Shown here: positions 46,801 through 51,589 of the stretch, one piece after another
Layout: every line of letters begins with the position of its first letter
Numbering within the stretch: the first letter of the stretch is position 1
Source of the DNA: Alviniconcha marisindica
Taxonomy: Eukaryota > Mollusca > Gastropoda > Provannidae
Direction of reading: 5' to 3'
Length of the DNA: 64,000 nt
Assembly (NCBI GenBank): GCA_018857735.1
Contig: JABMCL010000825.1
Location: forward strand, 1 to 64,000
Made by a program: the position numbers and the translations under genes
Notes under the pieces: model-generated
Told to the model about the DNA's origin: nothing
Seen by the model: only the letters and a program-made list of their open reading frames with translations
The model's database searches: none

Positions 46801-48049
46801 GACTACAACGCAATAAAGGAGGTGGGTTTTGCAGTCACTTCCATCACAGTGTTGTTGCCAGCATCAGATGATTCGTCATCACGTGTTCAGCAATTCATCA
46901 TTGTTGTCATGCAGTTCCTACCTGTACATATATATATATATACACAGTCACCCATGATACATGAGTTCACAGGACTGTGTGTGTGGCTGCATTTGTTTGT
47001 AAAAGGAGAGGAAGAGACGGAACAAATGTGTGTCGTGCATTGATACAGTGTAAGTAAGTACAGGGATAAGTCATTTTGACCGAGACATCACGTGTCTGTT
47101 ATTAGTTTTTTGCAGATCAGTACTCAAATACAATCAATTTTTTTTAAAGTTTAGTAATGCAAGACCGCAAAAATAAAACAATTTAAAAAGCCATACACAT
47201 GTATATGATCTATTTGCATGTGTACACGCACAGGGGACCTTGGTTTATAGTCTCATCCACAGTACTGCGACAGGTGTCAGAGAACCCCAGTGCAACAACC
47301 ACTTGACATCGCTTGCTTTGGCTCAGAGCTCACCCAGTGTCCCCTCTGGGTTCTTTTTCTTTTTCTTTCCAAAACACTTTAAGGGTGTAGCTACCTACTG
47401 GACTTGCCTCAGAACACACGCACTCTATTACATGTCAAATTATGGTTTTTGTTGTTATTATTGTTGTTGTTTCAGAAGTATGACTCAGTGTTCAAAACAC
47501 TTTAAGGGTGTAACCACCTGCTAGACTTGTCTCAGAACATACACACCTCTTTTACATGTGAAATGACAGGTTTTTGTTGTTGTTGTTTCAGAAGTATAAC
47601 AAAGTGTTCAAAACACTTAAAGGCTTTAGCCACCTACTGGACTTGCCTCAGAACATACACACCTCTGTTACATGTGAAATGACAGGTTTTGTTGTTGTTT
47701 CAGAAGTATAACAAAGTGTTCAAAACACTTAAAAGGTGTAGCCACCTACTGGACTTGCCTCACACACTCTATTACATGACAAATGATGGTTTTTGTTGTT
47801 GTTTTAGAAGTATGATGAAGTGTTCAAAACACTTAAAAGGTGTAGCCACCTACTGGACTTGCCTCACACACTCTATTACATGACAAATGATGGTTTTTGT
47901 TGTTGTTGTTTCAGAAGTATGACGAAGTGGCAAAGGAAAACTACTCCCTGCGCTTACGGCTGCCAGCTAGTCCTCTGCGGGACCGCACCAACATGCCCCC
48001 GCTGACTCCCCAAACAGCAGCAGAAGACAAAGAGTGTTTGCCCGTCTGA
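10129..48049 (+). CDS. KIF15: Kinesin-like protein KIF15 (kinesin-12), complete, 35 coding exons
   Basis: Plus-end-directed mitotic motor of the kinesin-12 family, which cross-links and slides spindle microtubules and backs up Eg5 (family knowledge, with TPX2 as partner). The exons I traced join in frame to 4146 nt, 1381 aa, close to human KIF15 (about 1388 aa). The N-terminal motor is residues 1-358: P-loop GQTGSGKT at 100-107, switch I NRESSRSH at 222-229, switch II DLAGSE at 257-262, then [15 protein letters not shown]. The neck [11 protein letters not shown] follows directly, as in KIF15, and the rest is a Q/E/K-rich coiled-coil stalk. Exon ends: 10129-10135, 11593-11623, 12471-12651, 13734-13810, 15599-15636, 16189-16289, 17038-17217, 18040-18141, 18670-18777, 20245-20370, 22608-22666, 23223-23286, 24529-24759, 27071-27232, 27729-27939, 29145-29245, 30332-30511, 31006-31206, 31540-31647, 33029-33134, 33875-34005, 34924-35118, 35517-35597, 35977-36135, 36928-37122, 38234-38332, 39030-39077, 39572-39702, 41101-41185, 41860-41969, 43536-43661, 44607-44657, 45516-45609, 46690-46821, 47915-48049. 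The motor half is very secure; exons 1, 2 and the 28/29 junction rest mainly on phase. Confidence 0.95.
10136..11592. other. KIF15 intron 1
   Basis: AT-rich. Contains short runs of 'actagtatta'-type sequence (10260-10420) and a SINE-like fragment near 10690-10780 ('cacctgcacctttgccag..gggatctttta') that resembles 5640-5700. No exon seen. Confidence 0.6.
11593..11623 (+). CDS. KIF15: KIF15 coding exon 2
   Basis: 31 nt between ccctttcag and gtaagaa. It reads [10 protein letters not shown] and leaves two bases that join exon 3 to read C-E-G-D-S-I-K-V-F. The short Ser-rich head before the motor is comparable to the N-terminal extension of vertebrate KIF15. Confidence 0.75.
12281..12341. repeat. 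(TA)n microsatellite in KIF15 intron 2
   Basis: About 60 bp of uninterrupted TA. Confidence 0.97.
12471..12651 (+). CDS. KIF15: KIF15 coding exon 3 (motor beta-1, RVRPP)
   Basis: 181 nt. Reads [14 protein letters not shown], the first kinesin motor strand with the nucleotide-binding R-x-R-P motif, and continues to [15 protein letters not shown]. The acceptor is gatgaacag and the donor gtcatt; it ends in phase 0. Confidence 0.95.
13734..13810 (+). CDS. KIF15: KIF15 coding exon 4 (motor, [10 protein letters not shown])
   Basis: 77 nt after the acceptor ttcccccccag. Reads [14 protein letters not shown] then [11 protein letters not shown], with two bases of the Tyr codon before gtgagt. This is the segment just ahead of the P-loop. 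The following intron holds the 1.5-kb C-rich array. Confidence 0.95.
13850..15355. repeat. 1.5-kb C-rich minisatellite in KIF15 intron 4
   Basis: Alternating units of about 22 bp (ttggacttgccacccctttc then tg) and about 24 bp (ttggacatcccaccccctgc then tgtg), giving a 46-bp period. Because 46 is not a multiple of three and the unit lacks stops, it produces long open frames of up to about 386 codons on both strands with a 46-residue period. These are artefacts. Confidence 0.95.
15599..15636 (+). CDS. KIF15: KIF15 coding exon 5 (P-loop)
   Basis: 38-nt micro-exon carrying the whole Walker A loop, [14 protein letters not shown] (residues 100-107). Acceptor tcctgttacag, donor gtacgt. Both neighbouring phases fit (2 in, 1 out). 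It is isolated between two large introns, so automatic prediction could easily miss it. Confidence 0.96.
16189..16289 (+). CDS. KIF15: KIF15 coding exon 6 (motor, [12 protein letters not shown])
   Basis: 101 nt after ggtgttgcag. Reads G-P-S-E-E-Y-D then [16 protein letters not shown], the kinesin-12 form of the G-V-I-P-R motif, and ends at a gtaagt donor in phase 0. Confidence 0.95.
16939..16989 (+). pseudogene. Truncated duplicate of KIF15 exon 7 start
   Basis: A second 'accag|catggggagaggaag' 99 bp before the true exon 7, about 90% identical over some 50 bp including the acceptor. It reads H-G-E-R-K-stop (TAG in place of the exon's CAG) and lacks the downstream donor, so it cannot replace exon 7. 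Confidence 0.85.
17038..17217 (+). CDS. KIF15: KIF15 coding exon 7 (motor, [15 protein letters not shown])
   Basis: 180 nt. Reads [20 protein letters not shown], then [19 protein letters not shown] and EAYQ. The donor is gtgctg, inferred because CAG|GTG followed by exon 8 reads [16 protein letters not shown] truncated copy of the first 50 or so bases lies 99 bp upstream. Confidence 0.95.
18040..18141 (+). CDS. KIF15: KIF15 coding exon 8 (switch I)
   Basis: 102 nt after gactgtttcag. Contains [11 protein letters not shown] and the switch I motif [12 protein letters not shown] (residues 222-233), whose N-x-x-S-S-R-S-H residues contact nucleotide gamma-phosphate and magnesium in kinesins. Phase 0 at both ends. 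Confidence 0.97.
18168..18387. repeat. 55-bp tandem repeat, 4 copies, KIF15 intron 8
   Basis: Unit 'ggccatttttacctgcacct...agcagtgtat'; copies start at 18168, 18223, 18278 and 18333, then degrade. Confidence 0.93.
18395..18460 (+). repeat. Molluscan-type SINE 3' tail
   Basis: 'accctgatataaccgtaa..gggcgtaaaacaccaaatt'. The reverse complement of the same motif sits at 24326-24388 in intron 12. Confidence 0.6.
18670..18777 (+). CDS. KIF15: KIF15 coding exon 9 (switch II)
   Basis: 108 nt after cttttcacag. Contains [15 protein letters not shown], the switch II D-x-A-G-S-E motif (257-262), and ends GIRLK before gtgagt. Phase 0 at both ends. Confidence 0.97.
19038..19915. repeat. Minisatellite in KIF15 intron 9
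   Basis: Unit of about 32 bp, 'caaggaagggcatgtctgac' plus 'atggttgggcac', in higher-order groups with a 'ggacatgtctgggcac' variant. Open frames on both strands here are repeat artefacts. Confidence 0.95.
20245..20370 (+). CDS. KIF15: KIF15 coding exon 10 (motor, SLSVLGNVI / [11 protein letters not shown])
   Basis: 126 nt after tctctaacag. Reads [16 protein letters not shown] and [14 protein letters not shown], the microtubule-binding helix region of the motor, before a gtaagc donor. Phase 0 at both ends. Confidence 0.97.
20747..21800. repeat. 1-kb tandem array in KIF15 intron 10, units of 55 and 60 bp
   Basis: Very homogeneous units starting 'agttttagggatgctttagt'. Two length classes differ by a 'gagta' insertion near the end and are interspersed. 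High identity suggests recent amplification. Confidence 0.97.
21815..21990. repeat. Dispersed repeat 'ccaaagggaggccggggatg' (second copy 44995-45120)
   Basis: About 90 bp including 'gggctgtcatttgattcc' recur in intron 32 at 44995-45085 in the same orientation, ahead of a SINE there. Confidence 0.75.
22608..22666 (+). CDS. KIF15: KIF15 coding exon 11 (motor, [15 protein letters not shown])
   Basis: 59 nt. Reads [19 protein letters not shown] plus two bases of a Lys codon. The acceptor gacgtag is unusually poor in pyrimidines; the donor is gtaggt. The frame joins exon 12 to read D-A-K-C-F-G-E-T. Confidence 0.94.
23223..23286 (+). CDS. KIF15: KIF15 coding exon 12 (end of motor)
   Basis: 64 nt after cttgttgcag. 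Reads [21 protein letters not shown], the last conserved motor helix, ending in phase 0 at gtacac. The neck begins in the next exon. Confidence 0.96.
23555..23640. repeat. Short 'cacagtcacactgc' tandem repeat, KIF15 intron 12
   Basis: About five 14- to 16-bp imperfect copies. Confidence 0.85.
24085..24490. repeat. Tandem array rich in AATAAA, KIF15 intron 12
   Basis: Unit 'gcatccatgaataaagtgaa' and variants of about 32-42 bp, interrupted by an inverted SINE tail (24326-24388). Seven sense-strand AATAAA hexamers occur between about 24109 and 24417, immediately before exon 13. Confidence 0.92.
24529..24759 (+). CDS. KIF15: KIF15 coding exon 13 (neck and start of stalk)
   Basis: 231 nt after catgctgccgcag. 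Starts [20 protein letters not shown], the family-typical neck, then a Gly/Pro/Ser linker and [14 protein letters not shown]. Its donor gtgagg is the first unit of a roughly 34-copy tandem array. Confidence 0.96.
24757..26690. repeat. 56-bp array starting at the exon 13 donor, about 34 copies, KIF15 intron 13
   Basis: Unit 'gtgaggctttacgtgtatta' through 'gtacatctgtggtcag'. The first copy is the genuine exon 13 donor (GAG|GTGAGG), and each later unit recreates CAG|GTGAGG. Distal copies drift (GTTAGGTGAGG and similar). Confidence 0.96.
27071..27232 (+). CDS. KIF15: KIF15 coding exon 14 (stalk)
   Basis: 162 nt after tgttccttag. Reads [20 protein letters not shown], which corresponds to the human segment FIQSNKMIVKFREDQIIRLE, and ends AAN at gtgagt. 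Phase 0 at both ends. Confidence 0.93.
27329..27515. repeat. Two adjacent hairpins, KIF15 intron 14
   Basis: Hairpin 1: 'gctgagtactttacggttgg' pairs with 'ccaaccataaaatactcagc' (about 27336-27382). Hairpin 2: 'cacagaaatgattctggaaa' (27401 on) pairs with 'tttccaaaatcatttctgtg' (to 27513), with further pairing inward. MITE-like. Confidence 0.85.
27729..27939 (+). CDS. KIF15: KIF15 coding exon 15 (stalk coiled coil)
   Basis: 211 nt after cctgttttcag. Leu/Gln-rich heptads such as [19 protein letters not shown], ending LQAASLK plus one base at the weak donor gttggt. The one-base phase is what exon 16 requires (G|AG, Glu). Confidence 0.88.
28440..29144. repeat. Tandem degenerate copies of exon 16 acceptor and 5' half, KIF15 intron 15
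   Basis: Five copies start near 28474, 28583, 28688, 28792 and 28903 (period about 104-111 bp), each with 'gttgtag' or similar, then 'agtgcagtgggcagtc' and 'cagccaggggagaat'. A shorter 'gtagggagtgctgttgtt' array follows (29030-29130), then the real exon at 29145. Confidence 0.9.
29145..29245 (+). CDS. KIF15: KIF15 coding exon 16 (stalk)
   Basis: 101 nt after ttgttgttgtag. Reads [16 protein letters not shown] then [17 protein letters not shown] before gtaagc. At least five degenerate copies of its acceptor and first half lie upstream (28440-28960). The last copy is chosen because only it continues open into the coiled coil and meets a good donor. Confidence 0.85.
29345..30160. repeat. Minisatellite of 'gtgttgacagctaagtgaa' units, KIF15 intron 16
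   Basis: Alternating 23- and 21-bp sub-units (44-bp period). Each carries 'gttgacag' or 'gttcag', copies of the exon 17 acceptor context. Confidence 0.95.
30164..30331 (+). pseudogene. Two truncated copies of KIF15 exon 17
   Basis: Copies start at 30164 and 30248, each 84 bp from the next, with the real exon at 30332. Each has the acceptor gtgttgacag, about 40 bp of exon ([14 protein letters not shown]), and then 'ataga|gtgagt', a strong donor that the true exon lacks at this place. Confidence 0.9.
30332..30511 (+). CDS. KIF15: KIF15 coding exon 17 (stalk)
   Basis: 180 nt. Starts [20 protein letters not shown], continues [14 protein letters not shown], ends HCQTIK at gtgccg. It matches the human segment around NLLEATKACKRQ..ETLKIITT. 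The first 40 or so bases also occur in two upstream copies 84 bp apart (from 30164 and 30248). Confidence 0.92.
31006..31206 (+). CDS. KIF15: KIF15 coding exon 18 ([12 protein letters not shown] linker)
   Basis: 201 nt after accccaccccag. Reads [16 protein letters not shown], the counterpart of human TTPTKAYQLHSRPVPK, a non-coiled break in the stalk. An acidic stretch follows, then [11 protein letters not shown] at gtactg. Confidence 0.93.
31540..31647 (+). CDS. KIF15: KIF15 coding exon 19 (stalk)
   Basis: 108 nt after ctgtcttccag. Coiled-coil sequence [20 protein letters not shown] through [10 protein letters not shown], ending in phase 0 at gtcagt. Confidence 0.9.
31740..32210. repeat. About 50-bp array with paired splice-like sites, KIF15 intron 19
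   Basis: About nine units, each with 'ggctgtcttgcag' (acceptor-like), 20 bp 'ctgtaaactgaaggaagatg', then 'gtaggt' (donor-like). Confidence 0.95.
32264..32770. repeat. 27-bp array, about 18 copies, KIF15 intron 19
   Basis: Unit 'cttgtgctgttctgtcttgc' plus 'atgtatg' or 'ataagca'. A 27-bp unit keeps frame, which explains open frames on both strands. Confidence 0.95.
33029..33134 (+). CDS. KIF15: KIF15 coding exon 20 (stalk)
   Basis: 106 nt after ccttgacag. Charged coiled coil [20 protein letters not shown] to SLTVDLK plus one base before gtaagt. That base joins exon 21 as T|AT (Tyr). Confidence 0.9.
33200..33790. repeat. About 110-bp tandem array, KIF15 intron 20
   Basis: Roughly six units containing 'acacacaaacctgttggcca' and 'gagaacctgcagctggcaga'. 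Confidence 0.93.
33875..34005 (+). CDS. KIF15: KIF15 coding exon 21 (stalk)
   Basis: 131 nt after cctgttgtag. Reads [20 protein letters not shown], corresponding to human HDLRVVLHSADKELSS, and ends KINSLETQ at gtcaga. An 85- to 88-bp array begins at this donor. Confidence 0.92.
34006..34575. repeat. 85- to 88-bp array starting at the exon 21 donor, KIF15 intron 21
   Basis: Seven to eight units: 'gtcagtcgtcatagactgtt', 'gggacacttaccatgaatat', 'tgtgtatatgttggcacat'. The first unit overlaps the donor CAG|gtcag of exon 21. Confidence 0.92.
34745..34923. repeat. 66-bp repeat of exon 22 boundary, KIF15 intron 21
   Basis: Copies of 'gcatcacag|ctgctgcaggtg' start at 34792 and 34858, with the real one at 34924. 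Each decoy continues 'gtggaataacggtggaggtg', which has an in-frame TAA. Confidence 0.92.
34924..35118 (+). CDS. KIF15: KIF15 coding exon 22 (stalk)
   Basis: 195 nt of strongly heptadic sequence: [20 protein letters not shown] to LLATQAKLQ at gtgggt. The start could be the cacag before CTGCTGCAG or the CAG nine bases later; both keep phase 0. Two decoy copies of the boundary lie 66 and 132 bp upstream. Confidence 0.88.
35119..35400. repeat. About 90-bp repeat, 3 copies, KIF15 intron 22
   Basis: Units with 'cataaagagcccattggctg' and 'aagctgaatcagatttttgc'. Confidence 0.88.
35517..35597 (+). CDS. KIF15: KIF15 coding exon 23 (stalk)
   Basis: 81 nt after cttgtgtgcag. Reads [20 protein letters not shown] to FGKQQ at gtacag; Gln/Glu-rich coiled coil, phase 0 at both ends. 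Confidence 0.9.
35977..36135 (+). CDS. KIF15: KIF15 coding exon 24 (stalk)
   Basis: 159 nt after cacaaaccccag. Reads [20 protein letters not shown] to [12 protein letters not shown] at gtcagt; phase 0 at both ends. Confidence 0.91.
36136..36725. repeat. 150- to 185-bp repeat, 4 copies, KIF15 intron 24
   Basis: Units with 'tcttacatggtgtggtccag', 'catcacagtg', 'cttccacacagc' and C-rich runs. The first begins next to the exon 24 donor (gtcagt). Confidence 0.88.
36928..37122 (+). CDS. KIF15: KIF15 coding exon 25 (stalk)
   Basis: 195 nt after catgttggcag. Reads [20 protein letters not shown] to [15 protein letters not shown] at gtgtga; phase 0 at both ends. Confidence 0.91.
37245..38230. repeat. 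55- to 60-bp array, about 17 copies, KIF15 intron 25
   Basis: Unit 'ttcatcatgcaacctgttgg', 'ttcacagtacttattcatta', 'ttcacacttgttgtctactg'. It runs into the exon 26 acceptor, whose 'gttcatcgtgcaatgtttgcag' is a diverged unit. Confidence 0.94.
38234..38332 (+). CDS. KIF15: KIF15 coding exon 26 (stalk)
   Basis: 99 nt after caatgtttgcag. Reads [20 protein letters not shown] to NIESLE at gtgagc; the opening resembles human ERDMLCEDLAHATEQ. A long array with a 55-60-bp unit runs up to this acceptor. Confidence 0.92.
39030..39077 (+). CDS. KIF15: KIF15 coding exon 27 (stalk, 48 nt)
   Basis: 48 nt between gttccgaaacag and gtaatc, reading [16 protein letters not shown]. Short but in phase 0 with both neighbours and coiled-coil in character. 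Confidence 0.82.
39572..39702 (+). CDS. KIF15: KIF15 coding exon 28 (SPxxSPEKP linker)
   Basis: 131 nt after gttttgctcag. Reads [20 protein letters not shown], then [18 protein letters not shown], similar in place to the Ser/Pro linker AAEDPQSPKTPP of human KIF15. The donor gtatcc is inferred because its phase (2) is exactly what exon 29 needs. Confidence 0.8.
39955..40480. repeat. 47-bp array, about 11 copies, KIF15 intron 28
   Basis: Unit 'gtccgtcattattttactgg' then 'tctcagttttgtctttcctg'. The open plus-strand frames here are repeat artefacts. Confidence 0.95.
40495..41065. repeat. About 30-bp array, KIF15 intron 28
   Basis: Unit 'gattaagactagctgtgtag' plus 'ttaaagtgt', with 'tattaagactgtagctgtg' variants; up to about 20 copies ending just before exon 29. 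Confidence 0.94.
41101..41185 (+). CDS. KIF15: KIF15 coding exon 29 (stalk)
   Basis: 85 nt after gacggcctcag. Reads [20 protein letters not shown] then MEENQQLK at gtcagc. The frame upstream also stays open for about ten codons, so the acceptor is slightly uncertain. Confidence 0.83.
41365..41710. repeat. About 47-bp array, KIF15 intron 29
   Basis: Unit 'gtttaaaacagacaagtaaa' then 'gctatgattatacactgtaa', seven copies. Confidence 0.94.
41860..41969 (+). CDS. KIF15: KIF15 coding exon 30 (stalk)
   Basis: 110 nt after tttgttcctag. Reads [20 protein letters not shown] to DNQDTVFKE plus two bases at gtgggg; these complete a Ser codon with exon 31. Confidence 0.9.
42533..42860. repeat. 66-bp array, 5 copies, KIF15 intron 30
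   Basis: Unit 'gcagatagggcaaaatggca' then 'cagtgccctgtcggtgttag'. The 66-bp unit is a multiple of three, so a 139-codon frame stays open without being a gene. Confidence 0.94.
43190..43390. repeat. Dispersed repeat, copy 2 (see 920-1110)
   Basis: Same orientation as copy 1; carries an A-rich insertion and a (CA)n tail. Confidence 0.8.
43536..43661 (+). CDS. KIF15: KIF15 coding exon 31 (stalk)
   Basis: 126 nt after tttgtgtctgcag. Reads [20 protein letters not shown] to HDKNLLLS plus two bases at gtcagt. The open frame runs beyond the donor, but exon 32 fits only with this splice (CA|G, Gln). Confidence 0.88.
43788..43850. repeat. (CT)n microsatellite, KIF15 intron 31
   Basis: Over 40 bp of pure CT with an imperfect extension. 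Confidence 0.96.
43915..44349. repeat. Dispersed repeat, copy 2 (see 5148-5573)
   Basis: Near-identical to copy 1 from 'ctccaagcactggtttacga' to 'gcagtgtgc', in the same orientation. Confidence 0.85.
44607..44657 (+). CDS. KIF15: KIF15 coding exon 32 (stalk, 51 nt)
   Basis: 51 nt after cttgtttttcag. Reads [16 protein letters not shown] with split codons at both ends (Gln in, Arg out), before gtgggt. Confidence 0.87.
44995..45360 (-). repeat. Composite SINE, KIF15 intron 32
   Basis: Contains the 'ccaaagggaggccggggatg' module, then 'gtctgcaccgaaagttgact', 'gggagaaaaatcccttgccg', and a tRNA-like end whose reverse complement gives the B-box GGTTCGAGTCC. Minus orientation by the B-box. A poly-G tract follows at once. 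Confidence 0.75.
45374..45399. repeat. Poly-G tract (26 G)
   Basis: The longest of about 14 G/C homopolymer runs in the window. Confidence 0.97.
45516..45609 (+). CDS. KIF15: KIF15 coding exon 33 (stalk)
   Basis: 94 nt. The acceptor is the weak gtggtttgaag. Reads [20 protein letters not shown] to EACRKTKE at gtgaga. Phase fits exon 32. Confidence 0.88.
45660..45936. repeat. 80- to 85-bp repeat with poly-C, 3 copies, KIF15 intron 33
   Basis: Units with 'atctacaaacaataccacaa', 'gaagtgatttcaaattctgt', 'ttacttccctttg' and a C-run of 7-20 bases. Confidence 0.92.
46690..46821 (+). CDS. KIF15: KIF15 coding exon 34 (C-terminal stalk)
   Basis: 132 nt after gatatgcctgcag. Reads [20 protein letters not shown], then [16 protein letters not shown]. 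This matches the kinesin-12 C-terminal signature of human KIF15 (LVGHQNLHQKIQYVVRLK). Confidence 0.94.
47370..47914. repeat. 104- to 116-bp repeat of the exon 35 acceptor, KIF15 intron 34
   Basis: Copies of 'gttgttgtttcag|aagtat' at 47476, 47592, 47704 and 47808, before the real one at 47915. After 15 bp the decoys diverge into 'gtgttcaaaacactt'. Confidence 0.94.
47915..48049 (+). CDS. KIF15: KIF15 coding exon 35 (C-terminus and stop)
   Basis: 135 nt including TGA. Reads [16 protein letters not shown] and a short Pro-rich tail ending CLPV. The human protein ends with the comparable LKKENVRLAEETEKLR region. Four upstream copies of the acceptor and first 15 or so bases occur in the preceding array; this is the only copy that continues into the conserved sequence. 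Confidence 0.94.
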   Translation, partial: KYDEVAKENYSLRLRLPASPLRDRTNMPPLTPQTAAEDKECLPV

Positions 48050-49150
48050 CACAAAGCCTAGCTCTTTGTAAATGATGTTGGGCTTTTTGTTTTGTTTTCT
48101 TTTGAAAGGTATTACATTTGGGCTTCAGCACCTTTTGTTACTGCTCTTGGTCTTCACATGTTGACTGGAAAGTATTATTTCTGATGCACACACTCCTGCA
48201 TTGTTAAGCACAATTCACACATTGTTGTGCACAATGTGCCAATGCTGTGTTATGTTCTTTATGGATTTTGTTGGGGGGGGGGGGGGGGTAATTCTTATGA
48301 TGTTGCTGCTATTGTATTTGTCATTTCATGTAAGCAGACACTTATGTGAAACATGCACCCTGCATCCATCCATGCATCTAAACAGATTTCCCACTGCATT
48401 GCACATTGCTTTGTCTGTGTTCACTATTGTGTTCAGTACATATAATTATGTGGTTTTTGTTGTACTGGGGCCATAGCAAATGTACACTAAGTTGCCATTT
48501 TAAGAATGTCCAGTAGCCATTTTTATATTTTATTCAAATCTTTCTGACCTCTTGTCTCAGGTTGTCTTTCTGTTTGTTTTTTAACCTGTCACTTCAGAAC
48601 TGTGGGGCCATAGAGGCAACCATCTCTAAGACTGCATGTTCAAAAACTCATTTCTACATGTACCCATCACCAAGCACCACCCCTTTCTCCCCCCCCACCC
48701 ACCATGTATAGAATGTAGTTTTCAGATGACTTTGTTCCTTTCTTGTGAAAGTAGGTGACTACGTATAACAAACGTTTTACCCAGGCAATTAATATATTGA
48801 GGATTTCCATATTTGGACTGTCCTGAGCTGTACATTACGTTGTACAAGGCCTATTTGTATGTGTTATTTAATTTTCACTTATGCTTATGAAACGAGCAGT
48901 CAGGACTTACTTAGGAAGGTGAAGCAGTGCTGGAATTGTGTGGTGGAAACCAGAATGAGAGTCAACATGAAATAAGCACCTCTGGCCAGCCGTCCATCTT
49001 CAGTGCAGTGAGGAAACGCTGAAGATTTGCACTGGGAGGACACATGGCTAGATTCTTTATATTCTTGTTTAAGGGTGGGTTGCAAAATTGATGGGCATGC
49101 TCACTCCTGATCTGGTCTCCACCAAGGATTCATTAGAATCCCAACAATGC
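48050..49150. other. Probable KIF15 3' UTR and downstream sequence
   Basis: T-rich, non-coding, with an 18-G run (48271-48288). I saw no canonical AATAAA in the first 1.5 kb, so the 3' end cannot be placed. Confidence 0.5.
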
Positions 49151-49159
49151 TTCTTCTTC

Positions 49160-49510
49160 TTCTTAAGTAAGTCTCGCTTTGTTGTTCATAGCTGTGCATA
49201 GTTCTAATTGTTCATAGTCTACTCTCACTTTGTTGTTCATAGCTCTGCGTAGTTCTGATTGTTCATAGTCTACTCTCGCTTTGTTGTTCATAGCTCTACA
49301 TAGTTCTGATTGTTCATAGTCTAACTCTCACTTTGTTGTTCATAGCTCTACATAGTTCTAATTGTTCATAGTCTACTCTCACGTTGTTGTTCATAGTCTA
49401 CTCTCACTTTGTTGTTCATAGCTCTACATAGTTCTGATTGTTCATAGTCTACTCTCACTTTGTTGTTCATAGCTCTACATAATTCTGATTGTTCACAGGT
49501 CTAACTCCCC
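49160..49510. repeat. About 50-bp array between KIF15 and EMC8/9
   Basis: Unit 'ctctcactttgttgttcata' then 'gctctacatagttctgattg'; about seven copies. Confidence 0.93.
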
Positions 49511-50569
49511 TTCAGTGGATGGTTATAAAAAAATAAGGCTGGTATGGTTTGAGCTGTCACAGATTTAACGCCTTTTGAGCACCAATGAAAAACATCAGCT
49601 GACAGTTTTCAGAGGCCTATCGCTATGGCATAACCAGTGGTTGGAGGAAGGATGTAAACCAGCGCTTTCAGTTGCAGGTCAAACGTGTTGTTTACAACAT
49701 ACTTGTGGTCATTGCTGAAAAGCAGGTGGCATTTTTAATGCAAGAATTTATTAGTGTTTTAATAATGAATTGTACATTTTATTACATCTATGTGCTAACA
49801 ACATGTGAAGTGCAAAGGTTACTCACTGGATTATAACCTAGGCTATGTATAGATTTCAATCCAGCATGTATTTTTGTCAGAAGCACCAAGCTATTTTGTT
49901 GTCTCAGTTGTGAGAAATGCCCATTCCAGTTAAAGGGAAAAGTATGCATTGTCTCAAATCATGTTACACACTTGTGCCTACTCCCCTTGTCCTCATACTT
50001 TCAACATGTTACCAGATTTATAGTATTTTTATTTTAAAATAGCATTGCAGTATTTGTCTAGATAGTTTTGCAATGAACAATAACAGCAGAACATCCAGTA
50101 AGAATGCTGTATCATTAATTGCTTGGATGGGATTATTGCATTGGTTTTGGTGGCAGTCAGCATGATGTATTGCAAAGTTCACTTTTCCTTCTTCTTTTTT
50201 CATCCTGCAGGTTTTACAATGAAATGTTGCAGAATAATACATGTCCATATAAAAATGAATACTGTATGCAGTGTTGAGTTATGGTGTGTTTGAATGGTAG
50301 CGCTGAGTTATGAAGTGTTCACTGTTGACTTTCAAACATTGTCAGACACTTCTAAACAAATAAGATAGGAATGGGTAGCACTGCCCTTAATGATTAATGA
50401 AAAAAAGGGAGATTTTTTTCTCTCCCTCGTATCAGGACAGTCTGTCTCCTTGTAAGTGTTCACACATGACGGGTGACAGAAAGTGCAAACTAAGAGGTCC
50501 TGTATCTTAAACCTGATGTACTGACCAACTAAAGGCTCACCCCAACCCCTCATTTGTAACAGTTTCTGG

Positions 50570-51480
50570 TTCTCACATCCAGGTTCTTATTCAGTACTTC
50601 ACTCACTCACCCATCATGTGTTCCATGTCCAGGTTCCACTTCAATGCTTCATTCACTCACACTTCACGTGTTCCACGTCCAGGTTTTTCTTATTCAAGGC
50701 TTCACTCATCCTTTGTATGTTTCACGTCCAGGTTCTTATTCAGTGCTTCACCCACCCACCCTTCATGTTCCACATCCAGGTTAATATTCTGTGCTTCACC
50801 CACCCTTCATGTTCCACATCCAGGTTAATATTCAATGCTTTACTCACCCGTGTTTCACATCCAGGTTAATATTCAGTGCTTCACTCACCCTTCTTGTTCC
50901 ACGTCCAGGTTAATATTCTGTGCTTCACCCACCCACCCTTCATGTTCCACGTCCAGGTTAATATTCTGTGCTTCACCCACCCACCCTTCATGTTCCACGT
51001 CCAGGTTAATATTCAGTGCTTCACCCACCCTTCATGTTCCACATCCAGGTTAATATTCAATGCTTTACTCACCCTTGTTTCACATCCAGGTTAATATTCA
51101 GTGCTTCACTCACCCTTCTTGTTCCATGTCCAGGTTAATATTCTGTGCTTCACCCACCCACCCTTCATGTTCCACGTCCAGGTTAATATTCTGTGCTTCA
51201 CCCACCCACCCTTCATGTTCCACGTCCAGGTTAATATTCAGTGCTTCACCCACCCACCCTTCATGTTCCATGTCCAGGTTAATATTCAGTGCTTCACTCA
51301 CCCTTCATGTTCCACATCCAGGTTAATATTCAGTGCTTCACTCACCCTTTGTATGTTGCACATGTTTTCTTATTCAATGCTTCACTCACTCACCCTTCAT
51401 ATGTTCCATGCCAGGTTTTTCTTATTCAATGCTTCACTCGCCCTTCATGTCCACGTTCTTATTTAGTGCTTCACTCATTC
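50570..51480. repeat. 40- to 50-bp array of 'ccaggttaatattcagtgctt' type
   Basis: About 20 imperfect units with 'cacccacccttcatgttcca'. The open frames of about 60-120 codons in it are repeat-driven. Confidence 0.94.
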
Positions 51481-51589
51481 ACCTTTCGTATGTTCCATAT
51501 CCAGGTTCCAATTCAGTCCATCATTCACTCTCCCCTTTATATGTCCATGTTCCAATTTCGTGCTTCACACCCTTCATGCATTCAAAATA

